Origin: Micromussa lordhowensis
Taxonomy: Eukaryota > Cnidaria > Anthozoa > Scleractinia > Lobophylliidae
Assembly: GCA_964020085.1 (NCBI GenBank)
Contig: OZ026600.1
Span: forward strand, 14,845,823-14,909,822
Reading direction: 5' to 3'
Length of the DNA stretch: 64,000 nucleotides
The position numbers and the translations under genes are program-made. This document shows positions 24,517 to 37,489 of the stretch, in pieces. Within the stretch, counting starts at the first letter, position 1, and each line of letters begins with the position of its first letter. Under the pieces are notes generated by a model. That model saw only the letters and a program-made list of their open reading frames with translations. It was not told the DNA's origin and made no database searches.

Positions 24517-25330
24517 GAGCAGAAACCAGCCATGCGCATTTACTGCCCCTGGTCTCGTGACCTTTTAGAATAAAAAATGGGGTTTTACGTACATTGTAGA
24601 CGTTGGTCAGTCGTTGACTAACAGGTCGTCGTGGGGTGTTGACAGCTGGGACACGCTTTAATGATCGTTGTCGTTTTGGAGAGGTGTCCATTGAAGAGAG
24701 GTTAAAATAAGAGTGGAAGTGGAAGGGCATATGGAGAGGCAACCGTTAGTGGAAGTTCGGCTATAGTTGTATATGTATCTCTAGGTTGTATAAGTTCAAA
24801 CGGCTTTTCAAACATCGCCAGTTTGCAACGGACGAAGATAGGAGTCACATCGAAACGTGTCTTACAATTGAAACAAAGCGTGTTCTTTTCAAAAGAAATA
24901 AAGCTTTTTCACTCGACTTTCAACAAAAGTGAGCCTCAAAAACATTTATAGTGCTGCATGCTAACCGTTTACGTTGTTTCACTACTTTTAAGTCACTTTT
25001 GAGTTTCTCCTTTGTTCCTCATTAACAAATTAAAACGAGAGAAAGCTGCAAGCGCTCAATAGCGGTTGGTCTGTGTCTTTTAAAGTTTCTAGGCATGCCG
25101 CTTCGAGAAATTTTAGTGGTGAACAATGACGACAATAGCGTGTTTCTGTGGAGGGTCAGTGGGCTGATAGTTGATTCAGTGGTTTACACAGTCAGCGGAT
25201 AGACTCTCGACAGAAACTCTCTTACAATATGTACATTTCATGATATATGAACAACAACAACAAAAATTTATTCCTTTTCACTGACTTACATCAAAACTTT
25301 ATAATTATGTTAGAAACTTAAATACCATGA

Positions 25331-25520
25331 CAGCCAAAAGCTGATTCTTCGAGCCTATGTTCTAACTTAAATGGATGATGGATCAGTGACAGAAGAAGCT
25401 CATGAAACGCAGCTTCCTCGAATAGTTTTTTAGATCAAGGAAAAAAGAATTCAAACCCAACCCTCCCCCTCTCAAATATGGATTTTTATGACATAGGCTC
25501 GAAGAATTAGTTTTTGGCTG
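25331..25520. repeat. Inverted repeat, ~30-bp arms
   Basis: CAGCCAAAAGCTGATTCTTC-GAGCCTATGT at 25331-25360 recurs inverted at 25491-25520 with three mismatches. About 190 bp overall, probably a small foldback element in the interval between the convergent GPCR genes. Confidence 0.55.
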
Positions 25521-26057
25521 AAAAGGTCTGAAACTGAGGCAAACTACAATTCTGTAAAACGACAGCTGGGCGTAAGACGTCTTAGGAGAACCCATGTTTT
25601 CATTTCTCGTTTTTCTCACTTTTTTGCAGGTCTACATATGACCTTCAAAATTTCTTTTTGAGTATTAATGGTACAATAAAACATTGCTGTTCAGACCTCA
25701 CTACAAATAATAAACCTGACAAGTGACGTCACGCGACGTCACACGGGTAATATTGTGAGGCTATGTGGACAGTATCGCAATGACGGTTTGAATTTTTTTT
25801 ATAGAAGGTTAATAAATTGAGATGATCCTGCCATCTCGATCCCTCCTGAAATTTTCTATTGATGATGATAAGCAAAGAGAAGGGTTAATGACAATACAAA
25901 CGATGTACTCAATATGAAAGTGAAAGTAATTTTTAACTGCTTCATGATCGACACAGCTAGTTTCAACTGCGCACTATTACGAGGATTCCTTCTCAGGCAA
26001 TCAACTAGTTCAAGGTTTCTAAATTCAAGACAAGAATACGTAAAGGTAATAATCTGT

Positions 26058-27173
26058 TTAAAGTATCGCTCGATTAGAAATTAAATCTTGCGATCTGCTT
26101 CTAGTAATGACTTCAGATGGTGTTGTTATGGTTATCGCGGGAAGGCTGGCTCGCCTGGCGCAGGTGTCGTCGGTTAGTCGCGTTTCTTTGTACTCGTTGC
26201 CATGAGTATTCGCAAAGCCATTAGCGATATCTCCAAAGCTTCGCGGGGAGTTTTTTACAGCGAGGCTATCCAGCTCGATAGAATCACGTGCAGGAATCAT
26301 AGACTTGAGTCCAAGAAGTTTGAAGAAAGTGTCTCTGTATTCTGGAATTCGTAAGCCGTATACCAGTGGATTAACTGCAGAGTTACTAAAATGAAGCAAC
26401 TTAGTGAAGTAAAAGATCCTCCATGAGACACAATAGTGCTTACAGAAATGAAGTATCGCGCGAACCACGAAAAACGGTAACCAAGCACCAAAAAATAAAC
26501 CAATGACAATGAACAAGGTGAATGACATCTTCAAAGTGGCATCCGGGGCTTTCCTTAGACGAGTTTTCGCTTTAAACCAGATACCAGTGTAAGTCACAGA
26601 CATGAGCAACAGCGGTATTACAAACAGAATGTTAATTAGATAGAAACGAAAATCTATGGTTAGTTTGCTGACTGGCAGAAAGAACGAGCTGGAAACAAGA
26701 GCGGAAGCAATCCAAATTCCCAGCAAAAAGACATGGTACATCTTTTGCGTGGCTCTTCGATGTCTCCACGGGTAAACTGTTGCAAAGAACCGCTCGATAC
26801 TTATTGCAGTCAAATGAAAAATGGAGTTTAACGCTGCAAAAACATCCAGGACGTCATAAATTATGGTGATCTTGGTATCTGCCGAAGTACTGTTGCCTTT
26901 CCAAGCTAAATATAATATGTACATCCACATTGGAATAGAAACCAGCCCCACCAATACATCAGCTACAGCTAAACCAGCCACAAAGAAAGTCACGTGGTGA
27001 CGGAGCTTGGAACACATAAAGAACGAAGCAAGCACCAGTGAATTGCCAAATATGGCAGCAATGCCAGCAAAACCACAAGGTAGGCACCAGGCCACAAGCT
27101 CACCAACGGACAGCTCGGTAAGCCAGGGATCTGGTGATGGGCTTTCAGTTAGATTCGTCGTAGTAGGATACAT
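26058..27173 (-). CDS. Class A GPCR, amine/MECA-like, single coding exon (GPCR-2)
   Basis: A 371-residue receptor with seven hydrophobic helices. Landmarks: sequon N7, N44 (1.50), D72 (2.50, LAVADVLVG), D110 (3.32), E127-R128-F129 in place of DRY, P187 (5.50), W231-L-P-F-F (6.48-6.52), F262 at 7.43, N268-P269-x-x-Y272. Cys 3.25 is missing; C244 and C248 lie in the third extracellular loop, where adenosine and melanocortin receptors have an intraloop disulfide. The C-tail (about 90 residues) is the longest of the three receptors in the window and is Ser/Thr-rich, with a PKA-type RRAS at 340-343. The ATG at 27173-27171 follows a strong acceptor. Ligand unknown. A frame inside it at 26297-26509 is only a shadow. 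Confidence 0.93.
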   Translation of the reverse strand: MYPTTTNLTESPSPDPWLTELSVGELVAWCLPCGFAGIAAIFGNSLVLASFFMCSKLRHHVTFFVAGLAVADVLVGLVSIPMWMYILYLAWKGNSTSADTKITIIYDVLDVFAALNSIFHLTAISIERFFATVYPWRHRRATQKMYHVFLLGIWIASALVSSSFFLPVSKLTIDFRFYLINILFVIPLLLMSVTYTGIWFKAKTRLRKAPDATLKMSFTLFIVIGLFFGAWLPFFVVRAILHFCKHYCVSWRIFYFTKLLHFSNSAVNPLVYGLRIPEYRDTFFKLLGLKSMIPARDSIELDSLAVKNSPRSFGDIANGFANTHGNEYKETRLTDDTCARRASLPAITITTPSEVITRSRSQDLISNRAIL

Positions 27174-27215
27174 GGTTCCTCGAGCTTGAATTCTGTGAAT
27201 CAGAAAAAGAAAAGT
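27174..27215 (-). promoter_or_regulatory. Splice acceptor of a 5'UTR intron before GPCR-2
   Basis: On the minus strand, TTTTCTTTTTCTGATTCACAG ends with its AG at 27194-27193, 19 bases before the ATG. A non-coding first exon upstream is implied. Confidence 0.6.
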
Positions 27216-27746
27216 AATCTACACTTAGATTAAACCCATAGCTATATACCAGGCCGATCAGAGTTTACTCTCTGCAGTAACTGTGGTCATTTTACGTTGA
27301 TAGGGAGCCAGTTAGGAAGCTACTGCGACGACGCCGAGGACAACGGCGATTAAAAAATGAATTTATATTTTACCTTCGCATCTCGCGATACTCTTAACTT
27401 ATTTACTTTGTTTATCACTGTCAAAAGTATCACGAAACTGAATCTGGGACATGGCGATAAATTTGAAAAAGAATTTAAGAACTAGCCGTCGTGGTTCACG
27501 TTCTTCAGACAACGCAGAATTTAGTCATTTCATGTTGTTGTTTTGCAGAGGATGGCAAAAAAAGTACCAAGAATTATAACGCAAGTGCACAGCCATTGTT
27601 CTGCTCATTAAACGTTTAATTTGTTTAGCGACGCTCGCTTGCCGTTGCCGTCGAGGTTTTCTTAAACTCCCTAATGTTTTGCACAGTACGCTTCAAGACA
27701 GTGCCAAGATGCAAACAGCTGTAATATTAACCGAGAGTGAGACCGG

Positions 27747-27788
27747 CTTGCCGTATTGACCGAGCGATAGCGAGGTTAATACGGCAAG
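27747..27788. repeat. Near-palindromic hairpin, 42 bp
   Basis: CTTGCCGTATT and AATACGGCAAG are perfect arms around a partly self-complementary centre (CCGAGCGATAGCGAGGTT). Likely part of a MITE that also includes the TTAGCCAATCAGAGCGCGCG block near 27880. Confidence 0.55.
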
Positions 27789-29904
27789 GCCAAGGTTTGA
27801 GACTTTCGCGTGAAGACCGAACGTTCGAGGTTGATAAGTTGTTTATTATATGGCTTTGCCCGTGGACATTACGGGAGTATTAGCCAATCAGAGCGCGCGT
27901 TATATCGGCTACAAACGCAAGTTATAGTAACGCTCATTAACCATCTTTTTCGGCGACATTACTTGAAGACATCACCTTCATCTCGCATTCCTAACATGAC
28001 TGGCAAGTAAATGTGACTAATAAGTATTAATAATGACACGGCATATGCTGTAGTCGCCAGTGCTCATGTATATTTTATTGGACTGTGTCGTGTCAACACA
28101 GTGCTGTCTTGCGCGAACACAAAGAACTACAAATACATGGACACATATACGTTTTATTGAGCCGCCCCATTGGGGCTTTTCGATCAGGAATAAAAAATTC
28201 AAAATTTGCAATAATAAAACTATTTTAAATATACATTAAATGTTTAAAATATGTTTAATTAAATAGAAACAAAGACTACATCGTAAATTATGTATAAAAA
28301 CTTAAGTCATTTAAAACATTAAAATAATCAATAGAGATGCTAAGAAGTTAAAAATTTTCTTTGAGAACTCACTGGAGGCACACCTAGCTAACCAAAGCAT
28401 GAGTTCCTTCCATTAACCCAGAAGGCTTTTTGTTTACTAGGAAGCGAAACGTTTCTTTTAAATTCCTTTGCTGAAAGACGAGTTTCATTGTTGCCCCGCT
28501 GAAAAGGCTTGAAATGGCGACATACACGATAGAGAATCTTAGTTGTTGCGAGAGGGAGTGCTGATTGCGTGAAAGGAATGGGGGCGATTTCTTCTCAAGT
28601 ATTGCTCGTTACAATATAAAAGTCATAAAAAGTACGATGTATTCCTTTGATTGCGTACAAGATGTGTAAGAAAGACAAAACAGAGAGAGCAAAAGTAGAT
28701 GATGAGTATGCGGTTGGTTTATTGAAAACACTAAATACAGCATTGATGGCTCTGATGTTCTCATTGAACATATATTTATTGAACATTTTATCTCGTCTGC
28801 CCATCTCTGAATGCAGAAGATAGCAATGAAAGTGATGTTGAGATTATCGGACCCTAGACAGGGTCTATATATAGAAGGTGGTTTTGGCTCCAGCACTTTA
28901 TACTGTCGCTTACAGAGAACAAGAACATTTCAGATGCACCGCCACTGACTAAAGAACTTCAAGAAATAAAGGAACGGGTAAGGTACATAAACTTGACTTT
29001 GTAGGGGTGAGGGAGTGTAATTATTCCAACTTAGAGGAAATTATTTCAAATGTTTCTGCCACATGGGGTGGATACTTGACTGGAGATTGATGACTCGAGT
29101 GAGGTCTATATTACTATTGCTCGAGGAAATACCGGACATCTTATCACATACTTTAGTGTGTTATATCAACACTTACATTTTTATAAGTCTTTTTGCAATT
29201 CCATAAGCCGTAGTGTTCCGTGCGTGACTTGCACTCTTCTTCGAAGGGATCAGTGATAATAAGAAACACTGCTACTTACGTGCAGCCTTAAAGGCTTTAA
29301 GGTCCAACGACGAGGGCAAAATGAAAGCTAACCGGTATTGAAATTTCCAAAATGGCTACCATGGCTAAAGACGCACACCCTGAAGGCCAATTTGTTCTGT
29401 TGTTGACGAACTATAAGTATTTCGACGTAAGTATGAAGTATGAAGTATGATAGTCGAATTTTGCCCTGATTCACGTGCCCTTGAGTAGGATATATATGAC
29501 ACCAGAATAACCGTTTAGTTGAAATCCTCTGCTTTCCTTGATCGTCCTTAGCACCCGCAACGCAAAACCCAGCTAAAGATTGCTGGACTGTTGAAAAAAA
29601 GATTCTGTGATACTATACACACTAAAATGTCAAATGATGTTCAATTATTTGTAGTTGTTAAAGAACACTTACAATGAAATATTTCCTAGTCCGTCATCTA
29701 CTCTTACCTACACCTAACGGTAGGAGAGTGTGTAAGAACAACCGCTTGATGTTATATCCCATGAAAAGACGACCCATTAATTGTTGTACATCAAAGAAAC
29801 TGTACGATTAGTAGTGATGGCCTTATCAAAACAAGGGTGTCATTTCTTAAACGAGACACTCCTTTGTACCAGGCGGTTTATGCAGTTTTCGATGCTATCA
29901 GTTG

Positions 29905-30540
29905 TTAAAGTGGCTGTGACATAAAAACTATTTTCTGCCCATTTGAAAGGCCTTTCAAAATACAGAAGAATGGCGTTTTTCTTTTTGAAATATCTTTTTT
30001 CGTTTTACAGATATTGACGTTTTTGTATTATGCAAATTAGATCAGTGATGATGTCATATTGTTTGCAACTAAAACTGGTAAAGTACTGAATAAACGATAT
30101 CTCTGGAAATATTGAAGTAGTGTTCTTGAAACTTGGCACCATAAATGTGCATCACAAAAGACACACAATGACATCCTTAATGCTGTTGCCATGGCAACAG
30201 TTTGGCCACTGGTGCTGTCTTAATAAAAACTTAAATTCCCAGTTTTTGCCTTAAACCAAGAACCATCTACCCCAAACAATCTGTTGATGGGAGTAAAGAC
30301 AATATGGGAACTGTGTCTGTTCCAAGCAGCACCCTTTGTTTCATTTCAGGGGTTGCAAATTGGGATATTTGTTTTTTGGACAGAAAGAGACTGGAGCCGA
30401 AAGAGTTGCTATGCTAATAGAAAAACGTCAATATCTCTAAAACGAAAAAAGATATTTCAAAAAGAAAAACGGCATTCTTCTGTATTTTGAAAGGCCTTTC
30501 AAATGAGCAGAAAATATTTTTCATGTCATGTGCACTTTAA
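29905..30540. mobile_element. Non-autonomous DNA element with ~125-bp terminal inverted repeats
   Basis: The left arm (29905 to about 30030) and right arm (about 30413 to 30540) are inverted copies. Long identical runs include CATTTGAAAGGCCTTTCAAA and GAAATATCTTTTTTCGTTTT. Outer ends read TTAAAGTG. About 636 bp. The centre holds an 18-base palindrome CTGTTGCCATGGCAACAG (30183-30200) and no transposase. Confidence 0.75.
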
Positions 30541-31912
30541 GCATTTATCTCTGCTGTGGCCTTTTCTGAACTCCGTGTAACTTGTATAATGAAATTCTTT
30601 AAACTTACACCCCAATTAAGCAACTCTTTTTCGCTGAAATGTTCTCGCATGGATATATACCTGTTGCGATAAAGCAGCTTTAATTAGCCAAATGACTGAG
30701 TCCTTTTCAGAAATGTAATCGCTTTTCCCGCCCTACCCAGCCCTCCTTCCTCCAAGGAGGCTAAATCACGATTCAATTACTTTTCGAAACGACATAAATT
30801 GTTTGCATGGAGCTTGCCTCAAATAACAAGAACGTATATTCGGAGATTTTGTATGTTAAAGTTACGACAACGTAGCTTAATTTTTGTTTCATATCAGTTA
30901 TATTGACGCAAATTTCCTTCCGCGAGAAAAAGATAACCGCCAGATAATATGCCACACACTAACATATTTTCAAAACTTCGTCATTCTAGGTATAGTCAAG
31001 AAATTATGATATATTCTCTTGGCATACTCTATATAATCAAAGTAATATATTCTTATTTAGACCTCAACCCTTGGCTGACGCAGTGAAGTGAACAACATGA
31101 TTACTCTTGGTGCGTTATTTAAATAGAAAGTAAAAGCTGAAGAACAGATAAAAAGGTTTGCCATCAATAAAGTCTTGCCTGCGGTTATTTTCACTATAAG
31201 AAGAACAATTATTCTGATTAAGGTACGAAATATTTACAACCGCCTTCAGGCCATCTGGTCTCTTTCTTGCACGGCGACACTTTTCATTTCCGTAATTCTT
31301 ATTTTGCTCGCAAAGCAAAAAAAATACTCTTGATTTTCTTATAAAATGTTTGTAACGATTTAGGCAGAAAATCACCCATGTCACTAAATTGTTTGAAGTG
31401 GAAAGCTAAAGAACAGACAAAAAGTGCCATACCATTAGAGCTTCGAATCTTTTTATTTAAGCTCCTACGGCTGTGTTTGCTAATGGAAACAGTGAACGTC
31501 CAACCGACAATATTTTTCGCAAGTTTACATGTGATACATAAGTACATAACTGGCACTAGCTATCCGTGAACAGTGTTGTAACGAGTTGCGTTACTTGCAA
31601 ATTTCAGGTGTGTATCCATTCTGCGGCAGTAACCATTACCCAAAACAGTCGATTTTTTAACTGGACTCCTACTCGTTTACCTTGGAACACAGAGCTTATA
31701 AGGAAAACCAAAGCCGGAAATTTATTTTAAGATTTCCACAAAAAAATAACTCAAAATGAAAATCAATTTAGTGATGAGAGAAAACAAGATCAAAATACCT
31801 TGAATTCCAGCTCTATTTTCCTTCCTGAAGACCCTTGCTTAATGTTCGGCTTTGCTGCTCAGCAGCCGTGAAACTCTCTTGAAACAAATTGAAAAGTCTT
31901 AAAATCGAACTG

Positions 31913-32350
31913 TTGAACACCCACCTTTCAACTTATGAATTTAATTATGCATTTTACTGGACCTTCAATTACCCGCTACTACAAATGGAAAGTACGAAAA
32001 CACTCGAATATGGGAAGTCGATGCGCTTATTTTGAAAGAATTTGAAAGGTTTTTGTTCTTCTTGCTGCTAAACACCCACGTTTTCACTTTTCATATCACG
32101 CATTTTAATGAAGCATTAAGTTGCAAAAACGAGAGTGAATTCCCCCGCTGGTGCAAATGGAAACTAAGAGAACGCTCGAATTATGCAAGTCGCGACGTCA
32201 ATTCTGAAATACCTTGAAACCTTTTAATATCCAGCTGCACAAAACTGCATTTTCACTTTAGATGTTTTCCTATTATTTATTTTACTGGACTGTTTATTTA
32301 AAAAAAACGAGAATGAAACTGGCCGTTACTTCAACTGGAAACTAAGAAAA
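31913..32350. repeat. Degenerate tandem repeat, three units of ~157-173 bp
   Basis: Blocks ACACCCAC-TTTC, CATTTTACTGGA, AACGAGA-TGAA, CAAATGGAAACTAAG and ACTCGAAT recur in order from about 31913, 32070 and 32243. Identity is low. No coding frame is conserved between units. Confidence 0.45.
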
Positions 32351-34600
32351 ATCTTTTAGGAAATTTAGGAACTGTTGCCGCGCCTATTCTATAGAAAAAT
32401 GTTCGCTTAGCTGACAGGTAATACTCATACAAATTTGCTTTTAACTTTTATTAGCGAGTAGCGCAGCTGCCTTTTGAACGTTTTTGTAGAATTCTTGACG
32501 CCTTATTGTATGTGCGTGTAAGAGCGTCTTTTTTGATAAATTGAACAATTTCACAGTTTAATTTTAAAGTTATATATAAATTCTGAATTTCTAATATGCC
32601 AAAATGTAAACTTTGAGATTTCCTCGAAAACTGTACATGTACTGGATAAAAAATTTTAATTAAAAGCAACAGTGAGATCGAGATGCAATTTCCGGATGCA
32701 TTATGACTTTCATAGCACAACCCAGTTTGATTACTTAACGTGACTCTTTCGATTTGTTTGAAGGGTAAACCTGTCTGGTGATCTGAGTTCATACCGAAGG
32801 CAGTGCTTACTGGGGTGGTGTAGCTAAAAAAACAACGGTACAAGGGGTAGTGAACTACCATCACCCAGAATAACATGAAACGCCAGTCTCGTATTTGGAT
32901 TCAGATTGTCCTCGAGGGTTTCAATGGCTTTTGAATTTATTTTGTGTAGAACGAACACTCTTGTCTTGTCTTAAATCATGCCATAAAATTCAGAAAATGG
33001 TCGTATGCCACGGAACTTAGAAAGGATGAGTAAGGAACGAACTGTGTGGAGTTCAAAGAATTCTAAATATTAGAAAATTATTGATCAACAAATTTGCAAC
33101 TCCGCCGCAAAGCTGACTTTAGTCGCCAAACAGTTCTCTTATTTGTTGTTTCTTTTTTCACAATTATCTGGACGTACTTACGACTTTAATTATTACACTC
33201 TACTTTGGCGAGGCGTTTACATGGAACTTGTAAGCAACTGATGGATAAAAACAAAACTAATTTCATTTCTCTTAAATGTTATTGAGCCATAAGTCTGATT
33301 TAGTTACCAACCTAAATGCATCTAGGCTGGACCATTGCTCTGACATGAAATTACACAACAACTGAATAAGTGCAGCACAAAATTTGATTCACTGAGAAAA
33401 GGATTAACATCAATCCCACCGAATTCACGAATGAACTTTCTACCCTAACCTCCAATCGATTCAGTTTAAACACGTTTTATAATTAGCGCCAGATAAGACA
33501 GCGGGAATACTCCCAAATCAAGCGGTTAGGTTTATAGTTTTCAGAGTAACGACCTGACAATCAACAGATTTGGGTAGTTTGGCCAATTTCTCTGTTTATC
33601 CTTATAAAATTTCGACATAAGTTACCTAGGATTACATACCTCAGTTAAAAGATTGGAAACGTTCTGATTCTGGAAATGACGAGACGAGCAGCGAATGTGC
33701 GTGCCGTCCGGTGGTTCGTTCTCAAATTTAACACCAGCGGTTTGCGGCGAAACTCTTCAAAGGAAAGAAATATTGAATTGAAATTCTGCTTCACCTGTCG
33801 CTCTATGAGATTGAGATTTCTTCTATATGACAAACAACGTGGTAGGCTGCAAAACGTTTTAATGCTACAAAGTGTAAACATAGCTCCCTTCCTCTGCATA
33901 TGATCACAATAGAAATCCGGTGATAACACGGTTGGCGACGAAATTAATTTGCGAGCAAAACGTGTTTGATTTCATAAACCATCAGTGAGTTGCAATTTGG
34001 ATGTGGGGTTGAAAACTATCAGTTTAGAGAATACTTTTATATTGCATGAGTCGGTGCTCTGTAAAATTGTCTTATTATTGTTGTATTACTAAGGCTCGTC
34101 TTATTTTAGTTATGTACAAAGGCGTTTTTGTTGGAAAAGGAAATTTGTGTACATAAATGAGAGTCGTTAATTAACTTCTTGAATGCAAATTACTTTCCTT
34201 GGCTGAAACTTAATGAATCGGCGTGCCTCAAAGGAAAACAAAAAATAATGATAACGATAAATGATCATAATTAGGCGTGTAATTTTAAAAGTCAAAATTA
34301 TTCATCTCAACGCAAACTTTTATCCGCATATAGTACACATACAAATACCAAACGCTCTCTAGACTACAATGGTGGACTCTGATACAATATCATCGAGCTT
34401 TCTTCCAAAACGCACTTTAGCTACCAATGAAAAAGTGGAAATTAAAAGCAGGCCATTGATGGCCATGACACATACAACCACTGTTTCGAGGGTGAAATTT
34501 GTCGGATTAATCTTTCATTATTAATCATAAAAATTACAATTTCCTCGATTGTGATTGGTTTAAAAAACTTCTATTTTCCACTAATTCACTTGCCAAGTTG

Positions 34601-34708
34601 TTATCGGACAGTTTGTTATTGGACAGTTTGTTATCGGACAGTTCAATGAGCCAATCACATTCGAAGTTGTAGTTTAAATCAACCAATCACATTCAAAGTT
34701 GTAATTAT
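34601..34708. repeat. Short tandem repeats: 15-bp x3, then a 30-bp duplicate
   Basis: GTTATCGGACAGTTT occurs three times from 34601 (middle copy GTTATTGGACAGTTT). It is followed by two copies of CCAATCACATTC-AAGTTGTA, 31 bases apart. Non-coding; probably lies inside or beside a foldback element. Confidence 0.6.
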
Positions 34709-34874
34709 GTGCGTGCGTGCACACGCTTGCTTTTGTGTTTTTGGCCTAATTGTCGGTAGTAAATGCGGGGGACTTAGAATGTTTACATCTCCTTTGTAGG
34801 TATTTTAATGCAAATTTTCCCTATCTTCCATAACTTGTCTATTCTTCTTTTCTCGGAAATTGGAATTTTTATGA

Positions 34875-34896
34875 TTAATTGGTAATAAGACTTCGT

Positions 34897-34927
<31 letters not shown>

Positions 34928-35027
34928 GATTAACAAATCGGACTCCAGGTGCGCGGTCGTCCGATTTTGTTATCACTCGTATGATTACAGACCGAATTGG
35001 ACTCCACTCAGTCCTATTACCATTACT
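34875..35027. mobile_element. Foldback element with 23-bp perfect arm core
   Basis: TCCAATTCGGTCTGTAATCA-TAC (34901-34923) is perfectly inverted at 34979-35001. The symmetry continues outward to GGTAATAAGAC / GTCCTATTACC and inward to GTGAT / ATCAC and AATCGGA / TCCGATT. About 153 bp, no coding capacity. Confidence 0.7.
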
Positions 35028-37072
35028 TAGTGTATACTATATTTGCTCTTCATTCTATTTCAAGAAGACCATCACTGAACTGAGTGGAAGTCCAGCCCTT
35101 TATTCTTTTGTATACCATTTTGATAGAAAAGGTACTCCTTCTGTATACCTTTAACTGAAAGAGGTAACCCTTTCCCATGCTAACCGCCCGGCAGCCATCA
35201 GGTGCGTCTGTTTGAAATATGTTGATTGAGTCCCTTTTACAAAAATATCTAAATGCCAGATTTCCCTAGCCTTTCATTCCACTTGTGCAATCCCTATCCT
35301 TTAACGTACTTGAAACCTGGAAAAGGTACACACCCTTCTTGAACAGAGCAGAGCCATATAGTCCATTATGGAGAGTATTCCCCGAGAGCCTTTTCGAAAC
35401 ACTGAATACTAAATTATTCATAGAAAATTGATGGATGTGACTCCACCGTTGTTCTTTGAAAGCTGAAGTAGAGACGTCTGCTGTTAGCCAAACGGAGTTA
35501 AGCATACTCTTTCGAAATATTCGCATCAAACACGCTGAAATAGGTACAAAGAGTGCAAACGCGATGGAGCAACTAAATACCTCATCCAAAACACACATTG
35601 CTATAGTTACGCTTCCGTTTTAAACCTTATGTAAAGAGGCCTACCGGTTAGTTAGTTTTTGTACCTTCTGGATTTTTCTGAAAATTTCTTTGCCATGTTG
35701 TTTTCTATTAAATTATCTAACAACGTCAATCTACCTTAGTTTTCAAAAACTTAGTTTTGCTGGGCTTAATTTTCGAGACTTCAAATACAGTTTTAGACGC
35801 GTCAAAAATAGCAACCGCGAAAATTCATCACCGTCGGTAGACATGCGACCATAACCTTCCTTCGACCGCAGCAATCTTGGGCATGCGACTGTTTGGCTCT
35901 TCGGCAGTATCCCTTAGTTTTTATTTATTTATTTTTTTGTTATTTTTTAGTCGGCAGAACCCTGCTGATAACAGTGCTTTTGTACTGAAGGGTCATTTAG
36001 GTTAAATATTCGATTATCTCCCAGAGGGCGCTGTACATACCGCAGATACAGACTGTGTGGTCGTTCTGGCTTCTTGTTACCGTGCGTTCGAACGTATAGT
36101 GCATGTCCGGGGGGGGGTACTCCCTTATATGGGCTATAGGTATGGGCGGCCCCAAAGAGTATGGATTTTTAGCCGTTTCGGGTATGGTTTTTGCATTCCA
36201 GTCCCTGGCTTGGTATGAGTATGTTTAAGAAGAAGCTACTTTTTCATCATTATCGATAAGACCATTAACAAAAGCCTTTCACAAATTATGTTTACGGCCA
36301 TTTAACATTGGTGTGAACTAGGGATCTAATTATAAGGCAGGTCTGAAACAGGATATTGACTTAAGAAATCGCCGATTTTGGTCATAAGTAGGCTGAGGGA
36401 TTTGGGAATCGGGCCGCACACCCCCACCCAATTTTTCTGTGACTTCCCCCCCCCCCCAGGGGGAAAGTCACAGGGGTACCTTTGTAGCCGACGAAGCACT
36501 TGACCCAACAATATGAGTCAGCATTTCCTCACTTTGGCAGTCAGCAGTTTATATTAAATTTTAGACAGTTTCATTTGTGATTAAATCCAAACGTTTAATG
36601 TCGTGATCTAGACGTTACAAAGATATTGTGTATCATAATTTCTACTCGAACTACTTGATTTGAGGTCGACTGGCAGGTATGACCTTTTCTTGAGGAGTTT
36701 TAGTTTTCAAAAAGCTGCCCAGGCTAGAGATTTCCTTCTCGTCAAGTCTGCAAACTGGAACCCGTCATAAAAGCCAGGTTATTGTAAACTTCAGTGCTGT
36801 TTGAAGATTACAGTTGGCAGATACTTGTTCAATCTTAGTGGTATTGATAACAATTGCAAGACGCACATCTGCAGCTGTATTAGCAGTCCCATTAAGCCTA
36901 CGTTTAAGGCGGCTGGAGTGATGAAGGCTCTACCAAAGCGATGTCATGTGAAATCAAATCAGTGAGCATCTTAGAAAGATACCTCCCCGACAGGAACTGG
37001 GTCACAACCCAGCATCAACCCCGAAAGAGGATTTCTTTGGAAAAGAATGGCGCCACCACATTGCAGGCAAAC

Positions 37073-37173
37073 ATAACGATATCCAGCGGATAAGTCGCTA
37101 TCCAGTGGATAAGAGTGAACAGAACAAACAACGCTATCCACTGGATAGTGATTTATTCAGTGGATAGCGTTAT
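37073..37173. mobile_element. ~100-bp foldback with ~40-bp arms
   Basis: Left ATAACGATATCCAGCGGATA matches the inverted right end ATCCACTG...GGATAGCGTTAT over about 40 bases with mismatches. Each arm is itself built from a GGATAAGTC-CTATCCAG near-repeat. A miniature element. Confidence 0.6.
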
Positions 37174-37489
37174 CCACCTTTCGAACAACCCGGGCCAGGT
37201 TTTACTTTAAAATTTTCATAGATAGTTTCGTCTACCACGAACATTGTTGAAGTTACAGTAGAGTTTTCACTGATCGCACCAAAACCTTTGGTAGTCCTTA
37301 ATTTCTCGACCCCGCAAACATAACCTACTAATTGAAGGAGTCTAAAACTGTTTTTTGAGAAAGCCAACTATCAGGGCGTTGGAGTCAGGGTAGCTATCGT
37401 GTAAGTCTACTGAGGACGTTTATTTGTTGTGCATTGCTGTGGATAGATCAAAAATCAGCTTTGGTCAGTTAATCCTCTGCAGAGTATGA

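Larger units (their letters stand above)
23017..26057. other. Interval between convergent GPCR genes
   Basis: It holds the 3' ends of both receptor genes and the three inverted-repeat elements listed. No further gene is visible; short frames here overlap repeats. Confidence 0.5.

Noticed and set aside
32451..32876. 141-codon minus-strand frame
   Set aside because: No motif, signal or helix pattern recognised; it borders a degenerate tandem repeat.
34601..34708. CRISPR-like array
   Set aside because: Repeats are directly adjacent, without spacers, and the setting is a eukaryotic genome.
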